Source: Epilithonimonas hominis (GTDB lineage Bacteria > Bacteroidota > Bacteroidia > Flavobacteriales > Weeksellaceae). From it: DNA of 64,000 nt. The notes beneath the pieces were generated by a model that was given only the letters and a program-made list of their open reading frames with translations, was not told the DNA's origin and searched no databases. Location of the stretch: the NCBI RefSeq assembly GCF_003730015.1, contig NZ_RJTU01000061.1, positions 62,001-126,000 on the forward strand, in the 5' to 3' direction. This document shows, one piece after another, positions 50,679 through 59,158 of this stretch; position 1 is the first letter of the stretch, and each line of letters opens with the position of its first letter. The position numbers and the translations under genes were made by a program.

Positions 50679-51830
50679 ATGAAAATAGGAATACTTTGCT
50701 ATCCAACTTACGGCGGAAGCGGAATTGTAGCAACAGAATTAGGAATGAGTTTAGCCGATAAAGGCTTTGAAGTTCATTTCATCAGTTCAGCTTTGCCAGC
50801 ACGTTTGGACGTTACCAATCCGAATATTTTTTTCCATAAAGTCAACGTTCAGACTTATCCGCTGTTCCAATATCAGCCTTACGATATTGCCTTATCATCC
50901 ATGATATATCGGGTAGTCAATCTTTACAAATTGGATATTCTTCACGCTCATTATGCGATTCCTTATGCTTATGCGGCGTTTACAGCGAAGCAAATGTTGA
51001 AAGCGGACAACAAAGATGTTCCTTTGGTAACAACACTTCACGGGACAGACATTACTTTGGTGGGACAACATCCGAGTTATAAACACGCTGTTGAGTTTTC
51101 GATTAATCAAAGTGATGCGATAACATCAGTTTCTGAGAGTTTGAAAAAAGATACACTTCAGTTTTTTAATATTCAGAAAGACATTCAGGTGATTACCAAT
51201 TTTATTGATAATTCTGAATTCGAAGAATGTACGACTTGTCAAAGAGAACAATTTGCGAGTGATGATGAAAAAATCTTGATTCACGTTTCCAATCTTCGAC
51301 CGGTAAAGAGAATTCAGGATGTTTTGGAGATTTTCAAAAATGTCAACAAGAAAGTAAAATCAAAACTGATTATCATTGGAGAAGGCCCGGAAATGGAAAA
51401 AATCTCCGAGTTTATGGAACATAATCCAGATTTGATAGGCAAAATCAAATTACTTGGAAAAGTGAATAATTTATATCATATTTTACAGCTTTCCGATGTG
51501 TTTCTTCTACCTTCGGAACAGGAAAGTTTTGGTTTGGCGGCGTTGGAGGCAATGGCGGCGAGAACACCGGTTATTAGTAGCAATGCAGGCGGAATTCCGG
51601 AAGTTAATATCCAAGGAGAAACCGGATTTTTGGCAGAAACCGGAAACGTTGAAGCGATGTCCAATTATTGCATCAAACTGTTGAGTGATGAAACTCTGCT
51701 TTCCGAAATGAAGAAAAACGCAAAAGCACAAGCCATCCATTTTGATTTGAAGAATATTCTTCCGATTTATATTGAGATGTATCAGAATACGATTGCCAAA
51801 TTTGAAGAAGCTAAGTATAAAGAAGTGTAA
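50679..51830 (+). CDS. bshA: N-acetyl-alpha-D-glucosaminyl L-malate synthase
   Basis: A GT4 glycosyltransferase that joins GlcNAc from UDP-GlcNAc to L-malate, the first step in bacillithiol synthesis. The 383 residues begin MKIGILCYPTYGGSGIVATE, the BshA-specific N-terminus. HAHYAIPYAYAAF (about 89-101), TTLHGTDITLVGQHPSY, and the donor-site HVSNLRPVKRIQDV and EQESFGLAALEAMA motifs are all present. Its start lies 26 bases after a palindromic repeat. bshB and bshC are not in the window. Confidence 0.93.
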   Translation: MKIGILCYPTYGGSGIVATELGMSLADKGFEVHFISSALPARLDVTNPNIFFHKVNVQTYPLFQYQPYDIALSSMIYRVVNLYKLDILHAHYAIPYAYAAFTAKQMLKADNKDVPLVTTLHGTDITLVGQHPSYKHAVEFSINQSDAITSVSESLKKDTLQFFNIQKDIQVITNFIDNSEFEECTTCQREQFASDDEKILIHVSNLRPVKRIQDVLEIFKNVNKKVKSKLIIIGEGPEMEKISEFMEHNPDLIGKIKLLGKVNNLYHILQLSDVFLLPSEQESFGLAALEAMAARTPVISSNAGGIPEVNIQGETGFLAETGNVEAMSNYCIKLLSDETLLSEMKKNAKAQAIHFDLKNILPIYIEMYQNTIAKFEEAKYKEV

Positions 51831-51853
51831 AATCTTAAATATAAATCATAAGT

Positions 51854-51923
51854 CTTCGACTCCGATCAGACTGACATTATTGAACGTTTAGAATTCGAGA
51901 TGTCACACTGAGCGGAGTCGAAG
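51854..51923. repeat. CTTCGACTCCG palindromic repeat
   Basis: The left arm 51854-51876 (CTTCGACTCCGATCAG plus CTGACA in register) and the right arm 51901-51923 (TGTCACACTGAG then CGGAGTCGAAG) pair at about 20 of 23 positions around a 24-base loop. This GAGTCGAAG-type sequence is a dispersed intergenic repeat that I recognise from many Bacteroidota genomes. Here it lies between bshA and the DUF2851 gene. Confidence 0.75.
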
Positions 51924-51980
51924 TGTTTTAGATTATTAATTAGCATTTTCAAATCTATATTTAAAATATTTCTGTAACTT

Positions 51981-52013
51981 AACCTTCCGGAGTTTTTCTT
52001 CGGAAGGTTTTTG
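51981..52013 (+). terminator. Terminator after bshA
   Basis: AACCTTCCG (51981-51989) pairs with CGGAAGGTT (52001-52009), then T's. It lies 23 bases before the next gene, so it could also act as an attenuator. Confidence 0.75.
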
Positions 52014-52035
52014 TTTAACGGAAATCAACACACAA

Positions 52036-53304
52036 ATGAATGAAGAAATATTACAATACCTTTGGAATTTTAAGAAATTTCGGAACTTTGATTTTATCTC
52101 CACAGACGGAAGAAAAATTGAAATTTTAGAATTTGGAGAATGGAATAAGAATTCTGGACCAGATTTTCTCTTTGCAAAAATCAAGATTGATGATATTATT
52201 TTTGCCGGCAATATTGAGATACATACCAAAGCTTCGGATTGGTTTTTTCATAATCATTCTGGCAATCCTGAGTTTGGAAATCTAATTCTGCACGCTGTTT
52301 ATATCAATGATTGTAATATTCCCGAGTTGGAACAACATAACATTCCGACTTTGGAACTCAAAAGTTATATTGATGAAGAACTGATTCAAAAACATCAAAA
52401 TCTGAAAGCCGAACATTCTTTTATAGCTTGTGAAGAGTTATTTGATAAGAATAAAATTCCTTTACTTTTTGAAGAAACTGTTTTGCTCAAAAAGTTAGAA
52501 GCCAAGTCACAAATCTTCCAAGAATCGCTAAGCAACAATCAAAATAATTATGAAGCAGTTTTGTTTCAAAATCTGGTTTATACTTTCGGATTAAAAGTGA
52601 ATGCAGAAATTTTTCTTCAGATGGCAGAAAGTCTGGATTTCTCTATAGTGCAGAAAATCAAACAAAATCCAACTCAATTAGAAGCTTTATTTTTCGGAAT
52701 CTGTTGCTTTTTGGATGAGCCAAAAGATGAAAGAATGCAAATTTGGAAACGTGAATTTGATTTCTTAAAAGTGAAATTTAACTTATCTGATTTTAGAATT
52801 CATCCCAAATTTTCAAAGCTTCGTCCACCGAATTTTCCCACCATCCGATTGTCGCAATTAGCCAATCTTTACCATTCTCAGCCTAATCTTTTCTCAAAAC
52901 TGATTGAAGCCAAAACGATTGAAGATTTATACAAGATTTTCAAAAATGTCAAAGCTTGCGAATATTGGGATAATCGGTTTAATTTTGGAAAGATTTCAAC
53001 AGTCGAAAGTAAGAAATATCTTAGTCAGGATTTTATTGATTTGATTATCATTAATACGATTTTGCCGATGAAGTATTTCTATCATAAAAATCATAATCCG
53101 GAAATAGTTGATGTTATTTTTGATTTCTACAAACAGATGAAACCAGAGAAAAATTCAGTTTTGGATGAATGGAAACAGTTAGGAATGAAATTCGAAAATG
53201 CGTTGGAAACACAGGCTTTCCTCTATCAATACAAACTATTTTGCAATCATAAAAAATGCTTAAATTGCAGTGTTGGTTTTCAGCTGCTGAAAACAGAAGA
53301 TTAA
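52036..53304 (+). CDS. DUF2851 family protein
   Basis: A 422-residue cytoplasmic protein of a family widespread in Bacteroidota and of unknown function. Recognisable blocks are IEILEFGEWNKNSGPDF (about 28-44), NIEIHTKASDWFFHNH (about 59-74) with HAVYINDC, and the C-terminal LPMKYFYHKNH and a cysteine-containing end CNHKKCLNCSVGFQLL that may bind metal. The N-terminal part has nuclease-like spacing of acidic and lysine residues, but no claim is made. A PspC gene follows 13 bases later. Confidence 0.85.
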   Translation: MNEEILQYLWNFKKFRNFDFISTDGRKIEILEFGEWNKNSGPDFLFAKIKIDDIIFAGNIEIHTKASDWFFHNHSGNPEFGNLILHAVYINDCNIPELEQHNIPTLELKSYIDEELIQKHQNLKAEHSFIACEELFDKNKIPLLFEETVLLKKLEAKSQIFQESLSNNQNNYEAVLFQNLVYTFGLKVNAEIFLQMAESLDFSIVQKIKQNPTQLEALFFGICCFLDEPKDERMQIWKREFDFLKVKFNLSDFRIHPKFSKLRPPNFPTIRLSQLANLYHSQPNLFSKLIEAKTIEDLYKIFKNVKACEYWDNRFNFGKISTVESKKYLSQDFIDLIIINTILPMKYFYHKNHNPEIVDVIFDFYKQMKPEKNSVLDEWKQLGMKFENALETQAFLYQYKLFCNHKKCLNCSVGFQLLKTED

Positions 53305-53317
53305 TCAGACTAAAGAA

Positions 53318-53554
53318 ATGAAAGAGCCTAAAATTATCAATGGTTTGCGCCATAAAATGGAAAGAGAATGGTTTGGCGTTTTGACCAGATACGGAACCAA
53401 ACTCGGAATACCAGTTTCCAAACTTCGCGTTTTCTTTATCTATTCTACGTTTGCAACTGCTGGGATTTTCTTTTTGTTCTATCTTGCTCTTGCATTTATG
53501 CTTTGGATAAAAGACTGCATCGTTACGAAGAGACCAAGTGTTTTTGATTTGTAA
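53318..53554 (+). CDS. PspC-domain membrane protein
   Basis: A 78-residue protein with a basic, soluble N-terminus (to about 40) and one or two membrane helices in FFIYSTFATAGIFFLFYLAL and AFMLWIKDC (about 39-68). This matches short PspC-domain proteins linked to envelope stress in other bacteria. It is probably cotranscribed with the upstream DUF2851 gene. The family call is moderate because the domain is short. Confidence 0.75.
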   Translation: MKEPKIINGLRHKMEREWFGVLTRYGTKLGIPVSKLRVFFIYSTFATAGIFFLFYLALAFMLWIKDCIVTKRPSVFDL

Positions 53555-53640
53555 ACCTATAAATATGTCGGTGCTTCGCATCTGTTTTTGAGACTCTTTA
53601 TTCCACAAATTTTTTGCAACTTCGTTGCTCCATAAAATAA

Positions 53641-53671
53641 AAAAAAATCCGATTGAGCTTTCAATCGGATT
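53641..53671 (+). terminator. Terminator after the DUF2851-PspC genes
   Basis: AAATCCGATTGA (53644-53655) pairs perfectly with TCAATCGGATTT (53660-53671) around a 4-base loop. Confidence 0.85.
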
Positions 53672-53723
53672 TGTATTTTAAAAGAAGTCTAGTCTAGCTT
53701 CTAAATTTAATTTTTATTATTAA

Positions 53724-53893
53724 GAGCCTGTTTAAAAATAATTAAAACCACATAGTCACATAGAAAAACTCAAGATTAATTGCAAAAAAGAAAAAATAGA
53801 AGTACAATATTTACTATTTTTTCTCTTATTTTTCCAAAAACTATGTGTCTATGTGGTAATAAAATTATTTCTGATACAAATTTAAACAGGCTC
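53724..53893. mobile_element. MITE-like element with nested palindrome at the sdhB stop codon
   Basis: Perfect 13-bp terminal inverted repeats (GAGCCTGTTTAAA at 53724-53736 and TTTAAACAGGCTC at 53881-53893) are flanked by TAA on both sides (53721-53723 and 53894-53896), a 3-bp target duplication. Inside, AACCACATAGTCACATAG (53746-53763) and CTATGTGTCTATGTGGT (53841-53857) form a second inverted repeat of the CACATAG type. There is no coding capacity. Ends starting GAGCC and a 3-bp TNA target suggest mobilisation by an IS5/IS1031-like transposase, which is an inference. It occupies most of the gap 53555-53892. Confidence 0.7.
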
Positions 53894-54666
53894 TAAGAAT
53901 TAGCTGTAGAAAGGTTAGCCACTGCAAATTCGCGGTTCATTCTTGCGATGTTTTCCAAAGAGATTCCTTTTGGACATTCTACCTCACAAGCTCCGGTGTT
54001 GGAACAATTTCCGAATCCTTCTTCGTCCATTGCTTTTACCATATTCAGAACTCTTCTTTTTGCTTCTACACGACCTTGTGGTAATAATGCGAACTGAGAA
54101 ACTTTTGCTCCAACGAACAACATTGCAGAACCGTTTTTACAAGTTGCTACACAAGCTCCACAACCAATACAAGCAGCAGCATCCATCGCTTTGTCTGCAT
54201 CTTCCTTAGGAACCAGAATTGCGTTGGCATCCAAAGTGTTTCCTGAAGTGTTTACAGAAACAAATCCACCTGCAGCCATCACTCTGTCGAATGCGCTTCT
54301 ATCAACCACCAAATCCTTGATTACAGGAAAAGCAGCACTTCTCCAAGGTTCTATATGGATTGTTTCGCCATCTTTGAAATGACGCATATGCAGCTGGCAA
54401 GTGGTGATTCCTGTATCTGGACCGTGCGCTCTACCGTTGATGTAAAGTGAACACATTCCGCAGATTCCTTCACGGCAATCGTGGTCAAAAGCAACTGGGT
54501 CTTTTTCCTCGTTGATTAATTGCTCGTTTAGGATATCCAACATTTCTAAGAATGAAGAATCTGTAGAAACATCAGAAATTTTATAGGTATCGAATTGTCC
54601 CTTCGATTTATTATTTTTTTGTCTCCAAATTTTCAGCGTAAGATTTAAGCCTTTTTTTGCACTCAT
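53893..54666 (-). CDS. sdhB: Succinate dehydrogenase / fumarate reductase iron-sulfur subunit
   Basis: A 257-residue electron-transfer subunit linking the flavoprotein to membrane quinone. The 2Fe-2S site is in [20 protein letters not shown] (about 64-83, with a later Cys in TTCQLHM). The 4Fe-4S and 3Fe-4S sites are in [11 protein letters not shown] and [15 protein letters not shown]. It is the last gene of the sdhCAB operon. Its TAG stop is completed by the first base of the 170-bp element that abuts it, and the coding sequence appears intact. Confidence 0.95.
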   Translation of the reverse strand: MSAKKGLNLTLKIWRQKNNKSKGQFDTYKISDVSTDSSFLEMLDILNEQLINEEKDPVAFDHDCREGICGMCSLYINGRAHGPDTGITTCQLHMRHFKDGETIHIEPWRSAAFPVIKDLVVDRSAFDRVMAAGGFVSVNTSGNTLDANAILVPKEDADKAMDAAACIGCGACVATCKNGSAMLFVGAKVSQFALLPQGRVEAKRRVLNMVKAMDEEGFGNCSNTGACEVECPKGISLENIARMNREFAVANLSTANS

Positions 54667-54689
54667 TTTTATATATTTTTGAATGGAGA

Positions 54690-56699
54690 TTATTTGTAAC
54701 TTCTTGCTTTAACTTCAATGTTCTCGTACACCAAGTCTTCTTTATGTAGCAGAGACTGGTTGATATCCATACCTTTATATTCCCAAGCGGCAACATATTT
54801 GTAATTAACATCATCACGTTCTGCCTCTCCATCCGGAGTAGAGTGGTCTTCACGGAAGTGTCCTCCACAAGATTCGTTTCTGTTAAGCGCATCGATTGCC
54901 ATTAATTGTCCTAGTTCCAAGAAATCTGCAACTCTGAACGCTTTTTCCAATTCCGGATTCAAATTATCAGCATCACCAGGAACTTTTACATTTTTCCAGA
55001 AATCATTTCTAACTTCTTCGATTTCTTTGATAGCTTCTTTCAAACCTTCAGGCGTTCTTCCCATTCCAACTTTGTTCCACATAATGTGTCCCAATTTTTT
55101 GTGGAAATGGTCAACAGAATGTGTTCCTTTATTATTTAAGAAGAAATCGATTTTATCTTTAATTTCTTTTTCAGCATTGTTGAATTCTGGAGTGTCTGTA
55201 GAGATTTTTCCAGTTCTAATATCTGCAGAAAGATAATCTGCAATGGTGTAAGGTAAAACGAAATATCCATCTGCCAGACCCTGCATCAGCGCAGATGCTC
55301 CCAATCTGTTCGCCCCGTGGTCTGAGAAATTAGCCTCACCAATCACAAAACATCCAGGGATTGTAGATTGTAAATTATAATCAACCCAAACACCACCCAT
55401 TGTATAATGAACCGCTGGATAGATTTTCATCGGCGTTTTATAAGGATCGTCTGCTGTGATTTTCTCATACATCTGGAAAAGGTTTCCATATTTTTCCTCC
55501 ACCCATTTTTTACCAAGGTCATAAATCTGCTGATCTGTAGGGTTGTGGATGTGTTTTTCAATAGCTGCTTCTTTTCCCTTTTTCATGATTTCTGTAGAGA
55601 AATCCAGAAAAACGCCTTCCTTGGTATCGTTATTTTCTATACCGAAACCGGCATCACATCTTTCTTTTCCAGCTCTGGAAGCCACGTCTCTTGGAACTAA
55701 ATTTCCAAAAGCAGGATATCTTCTTTCCAGATAGTAATCTCTGTCCTCTTCTTTGATGTTCTCGGCTCTCAATTTGCCTTCACGAATAGCGACAGCATCT
55801 TCAATCTTTTTAGGAACCCAGATTCTTCCTGAATTTCTAAGAGATTCTGACATTAGTGTCAATTTTGATTGTTGTGTTCCGTGAACCGGAATACAAGTCG
55901 GGTGAATCTGTACGAAACAAGGATTTGCGAAATATGCTCCTTTTTTGTGGATTTTCCACGCGGCAGAAACGTTGGAACCCATTGCATTGGTAGAAAGGAA
56001 ATATACGTTTCCGTAACCTCCAGAAGCAATGACTACAGCGTGTGCAGAATGTCTTTCGATTTCACCCGTTACAAGATTTCTTGCGATGATTCCTCTTGCT
56101 TTTCCATCAACGATTACTAAGTCTAGCATCTCGTGACGGTTATACATTTTGATTCTGCCTTTACCGATTTGTCGGCTCATTGCAGAATATGCTCCTAATA
56201 ATAACTGCTGTCCAGTCTGTCCTTTGGCGTAGAAAGTTCTTTTTACCTGAACTCCACCAAATGAACGGTTATCCAATTGTCCGCCGTATTCTCTACCAAA
56301 AGGAACACCTTGCGCAACACATTGGTCAATAATATTAGCTGAAACTTCAGCTAATCTATATACGTTAGCTTCTCTCGCACGATAATCTCCACCCTTGATG
56401 GTGTCGTAGAACAATCTGTAAGTTGAATCTCCGTCTCCTTGATAATTTTTTGCTGCATTAATACCTCCTTGAGCTGCAATAGAGTGTGCTCTTCTCGGAG
56501 AATCTTGGTAGCAGAACGCTTTTACGTTGTAACCTTGTTCAGCAAGAGTCGCAGCAGCAGAGCCACCAGCTAATCCTGTCCCAACAATGATAATGTCTAT
56601 TTTGTCTCGGTTGTTTGGAGCAACCAAGTTCATATGGTCTTTATGATTTTTCCATTTGTCCTTAAGTGGACCGTGAGGAATTTTTGAATCTAAACTCAT
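54690..56699 (-). CDS. sdhA: Succinate dehydrogenase / fumarate reductase flavoprotein subunit
   Basis: The 669-residue catalytic subunit that interconverts succinate and fumarate. The FAD site is [20 protein letters not shown] (about 37-56), the FAD-linking histidine region is [15 protein letters not shown] (about 69-83), and the active-site arginine region includes [11 protein letters not shown] and [20 protein letters not shown]. The long form with the [16 protein letters not shown]-like tail is typical of the Bacteroidota and epsilon type, which pairs with a single cytochrome b subunit. It lies between sdhC and sdhB. Confidence 0.95.
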   Translation of the reverse strand: MSLDSKIPHGPLKDKWKNHKDHMNLVAPNNRDKIDIIIVGTGLAGGSAAATLAEQGYNVKAFCYQDSPRRAHSIAAQGGINAAKNYQGDGDSTYRLFYDTIKGGDYRAREANVYRLAEVSANIIDQCVAQGVPFGREYGGQLDNRSFGGVQVKRTFYAKGQTGQQLLLGAYSAMSRQIGKGRIKMYNRHEMLDLVIVDGKARGIIARNLVTGEIERHSAHAVVIASGGYGNVYFLSTNAMGSNVSAAWKIHKKGAYFANPCFVQIHPTCIPVHGTQQSKLTLMSESLRNSGRIWVPKKIEDAVAIREGKLRAENIKEEDRDYYLERRYPAFGNLVPRDVASRAGKERCDAGFGIENNDTKEGVFLDFSTEIMKKGKEAAIEKHIHNPTDQQIYDLGKKWVEEKYGNLFQMYEKITADDPYKTPMKIYPAVHYTMGGVWVDYNLQSTIPGCFVIGEANFSDHGANRLGASALMQGLADGYFVLPYTIADYLSADIRTGKISTDTPEFNNAEKEIKDKIDFFLNNKGTHSVDHFHKKLGHIMWNKVGMGRTPEGLKEAIKEIEEVRNDFWKNVKVPGDADNLNPELEKAFRVADFLELGQLMAIDALNRNESCGGHFREDHSTPDGEAERDDVNYKYVAAWEYKGMDINQSLLHKEDLVYENIEVKARSYK

Positions 56700-56712
56700 A
56701 ATTTACTTTTTA

Positions 56713-57372
56713 TTATTGAGTAACGAAGTGATAAATAGCGATGATGATGAATCCTAAAGGAATGATAACAGAATACCAGTTTCCAAACGCCTTGATAAAA
56801 GGTGTATATTTCGGATGTCTTGCTCCGATAGATTGAAAAGATGACTGAAACCCGTGTGCCAAGTGAAGACCCAAAAGCACGAATGCTATCACATACAGTA
56901 CAACTCTCCAAATATCATGGAACTTGTGGTGTAACTCCTCCCAATATCTCAGCTCATCAGGGTTATTTGCCTGGATGTATTTGTAGCTGATCTCAGGATA
57001 CCAGAAATCATAGAAATGAAGCGCTAAAAATGCTAATACCACAGCTCCGGAAATCAACATGTTCCTTGACATCCAAGTGGAATTTGCAGAACCTTGGTTC
57101 ATCGCATATTTCACTGGTCTTGCATTGTTATTTCTGATTTCCAGAACGAATCCCATCACGAAGTGGAAAACAACTGCAAAAATCAAGATGGGCTGCATCA
57201 GAAACTGAACCGCAGGATTGTATCCCATAAAATGAGAAGCAGCGTTGAAACTGTCTTCGCTAAAGATGGAAATCATATTGGTGGATAAGTGCATCACCAA
57301 AAAAATCAGCAAGAACATTGCTGAAAGTGCCATAGCATATTTTCTGCCTATAGAAGACGTAATCCCTGCCAT
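56713..57372 (-). CDS. sdhC: Succinate dehydrogenase cytochrome b subunit
   Basis: A 219-residue membrane anchor with five helices that carries two haem b and the quinone site. It begins MAGITSSIGRKYAMALSAMF. Helix histidines suited to haem binding are seen in FLVMHLSTNM, AVVFHFVMGF, LALHFYDFW and LLGLHLAHGF. ATG 57372 is chosen over an in-frame ATG at 57423 because the -7 element at 57399-57406 lies downstream of the latter. It is the first gene of the operon. Confidence 0.93.
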   Translation of the reverse strand: MAGITSSIGRKYAMALSAMFLLIFLVMHLSTNMISIFSEDSFNAASHFMGYNPAVQFLMQPILIFAVVFHFVMGFVLEIRNNNARPVKYAMNQGSANSTWMSRNMLISGAVVLAFLALHFYDFWYPEISYKYIQANNPDELRYWEELHHKFHDIWRVVLYVIAFVLLGLHLAHGFQSSFQSIGARHPKYTPFIKAFGNWYSVIIPLGFIIIAIYHFVTQ

Positions 57373-57398
57373 AATTCTATTGTTATTTTGAATTTCCA

Positions 57399-57406
57399 CA
57401 AATTTA
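57399..57406 (-). promoter_or_regulatory. -7 element of the sdhCAB operon
   Basis: TAAATTTG on the minus strand, 26 bases before ATG 57372, fits TAnnTTTG and decides the sdhC start. Confidence 0.55.
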
Positions 57407-57516
57407 GAAAATAGTTGAATCATATCACATTGAGAAATGTCAGAAAAATATAGTTTGTAATGTTTCTAAATAACGTTAAGGATTTGTTAATAAAAACACA
57501 GTTTGTATAAAATAAA

Positions 57517-57537
57517 AATCCCGAAAGGTTCGGGATT
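57517..57537 (-). terminator. rpoN terminator
   Basis: AATCCCGAA and TTCGGGATT form a perfect 9-bp stem with a 3-base loop. A T-tract follows on the minus strand. Confidence 0.9.
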
Positions 57538-57540
57538 GTT

Positions 57541-59004
57541 TTATAGTTCTTTTCTGAGTCTTGCTACCGGGATATTGAGTTGTTCGCGGTATTTTGCAAT
57601 TGTTCTTCGGGCTATATTATAACCTTTTTCTTTAAGAATTCCTACTAGCGCGTCATCTGTGTAAGGTTTTCTTTTATTCTCCTTTTCGATGGCTTCCTGC
57701 AGATGTTGTTTGATTTCCTTAGTAGAAACTTCCTCACCATCATCATTGGTCAATGAGTCGGAAAACAGATTTTTAAGATAAACAATACCATTCGGAGTAT
57801 CTGCATATTTGCTTTTTACTACTCGGGAAATTGTTGAAATGTCAAATCCAGTGATATCGGCCACATCTTTCAGAATCATTGGCTTGATGTTTTTCTCATC
57901 ACCAGTCAGGAAATAATCTTTCTGCAGTTTCACAATTGCAGTAATGGTTTGCAGTAAAGTATTTTGTCTTTGATTGATGGCATCAATGTACCATTTGGCT
58001 GCATCTAGTTTTTGTTTAATAAAAAGCGCAGCTTGTTTATGCTCTGCCGATTTTTTATCGTGAGAGTAAGTGGTCAATATCTCTTTATATTCCTCGGATA
58101 CTCGAAGCGTTGGTGCGTTTTTATTATTAAGTGAAGGAATAACTTGGTTGTCCTTGATTTGAATAACAAAGTCTGGAATGATTTCCTGATTGATTGTGAT
58201 GGTTTGGGTGTCAAAGTTTCCGCCGACTTTAGGTGAAAGTCTTGAGATTTCATCCAAGGCATCCTTCAGATCTTCTTCTTCAATATCATATTTCTGAAGA
58301 ATTTTATTGTAATGTTTATTCGCTAAAGCATCAAACTGGTTTCTCAGAATATTTCCTGCAAGTATAATAGATGGGTTAGAACTTACTTTTTTTTCAATCT
58401 GTAAAAGCAAACATTCTCTCAGGTCTCTTGCGCCTACACCTGGTGGATCGAGTTTCTGAACATAATTTTCAAGGATATCGGTTACTTTTTCAACTGTAGT
58501 GTAAACACCTTGGGAAAAAGCCAAATCGTCTACAATAGATTTAATTTCTCTTCTTAGATATCCATCTGTGTCCAGATTTCCAATAATATATTCTGCTATT
58601 TTTAAATCTTCATCATCAATATTGGAAAGACGGATTTGTTCTAGCAGATAATCATAAAGTGTCTGTCCTTCAGTAAGAAGGGATTGGTTGTCGAACTCTT
58701 CATCGTCGGCAGAGTAGTTGCTGCTGGCAGTTTTGTAGCTTGGTTCGTCATCATAAAGATACTGATCTACATCGAAATCTGTTTCGATGCTTTCATTCCC
58801 TTCGTTTTCGTATTCTTCATCTGCTTTGGAATAATCTTCTTCCGCATTTTCATCTGCTACTTTTTCTAAAGCGGGATTTTCTTCCAATTCTCTTTCTAGT
58901 TCTTCTTCAAATTCCAAAGTATGAAGCTGAATCAACTTCATCAACTGAATCTGTTGAGGCGCTAATTTTTGTCCGAGTTTAAGTTGTAGATTTTGCTTTA
59001 GCAT
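57541..59004 (-). CDS. rpoN: RNA polymerase sigma-54 factor
   Basis: A 487-residue alternative sigma factor that recognises -24/-12 promoters and needs enhancer-binding ATPases. Region I is MLKQNLQLKLGQKLAPQQIQ with LIQLHTLEFEEELERELEEN. An acidic linker (about 45-95) follows, then the core-binding domain with DPPGVGARDLRECLLLQIE. The RpoN box is ARRTIAKYREQLNIP (about 467-481). It is monocistronic, with a near-consensus TAACTTCG on the minus strand at 59038-59045. Confidence 0.95.
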   Translation of the reverse strand: MLKQNLQLKLGQKLAPQQIQLMKLIQLHTLEFEEELERELEENPALEKVADENAEEDYSKADEEYENEGNESIETDFDVDQYLYDDEPSYKTASSNYSADDEEFDNQSLLTEGQTLYDYLLEQIRLSNIDDEDLKIAEYIIGNLDTDGYLRREIKSIVDDLAFSQGVYTTVEKVTDILENYVQKLDPPGVGARDLRECLLLQIEKKVSSNPSIILAGNILRNQFDALANKHYNKILQKYDIEEEDLKDALDEISRLSPKVGGNFDTQTITINQEIIPDFVIQIKDNQVIPSLNNKNAPTLRVSEEYKEILTTYSHDKKSAEHKQAALFIKQKLDAAKWYIDAINQRQNTLLQTITAIVKLQKDYFLTGDEKNIKPMILKDVADITGFDISTISRVVKSKYADTPNGIVYLKNLFSDSLTNDDGEEVSTKEIKQHLQEAIEKENKRKPYTDDALVGILKEKGYNIARRTIAKYREQLNIPVARLRKEL

Positions 59005-59121
59005 AGTTTAGTTAATTAATAATTGAATTAATTTTTACGAAGTTAAAAATATTTTTTATAAAAACAACAAGTTTAGCACGGTTTTTGTTATAGTATAATT
59101 AAGTTAAATAGTTAGTTAAAT

Positions 59122-59155
59122 AAAAACCCTTCAGATGGTGGTCTGAAGGGTTTTT
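59122..59155. terminator. Terminator of the M13 peptidase gene
   Basis: AAAAACCCTTCAGA (59122-59135) pairs perfectly with TCTGAAGGGTTTTT (59142-59155) around a 6-base loop. Confidence 0.92.
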
Positions 59156-59158
59156 AAA

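Noticed and set aside
53114-53608. 164-codon minus-strand frame across the DUF2851 and PspC genes
   Set aside because: It runs antisense through two genes and a terminator region and resembles no protein family.
54690-56699. sdhA considered as L-aspartate oxidase (NadB)
   Set aside because: The length of 669 residues, the linked sdhC and sdhB genes and the succinate dehydrogenase blocks rule this out.
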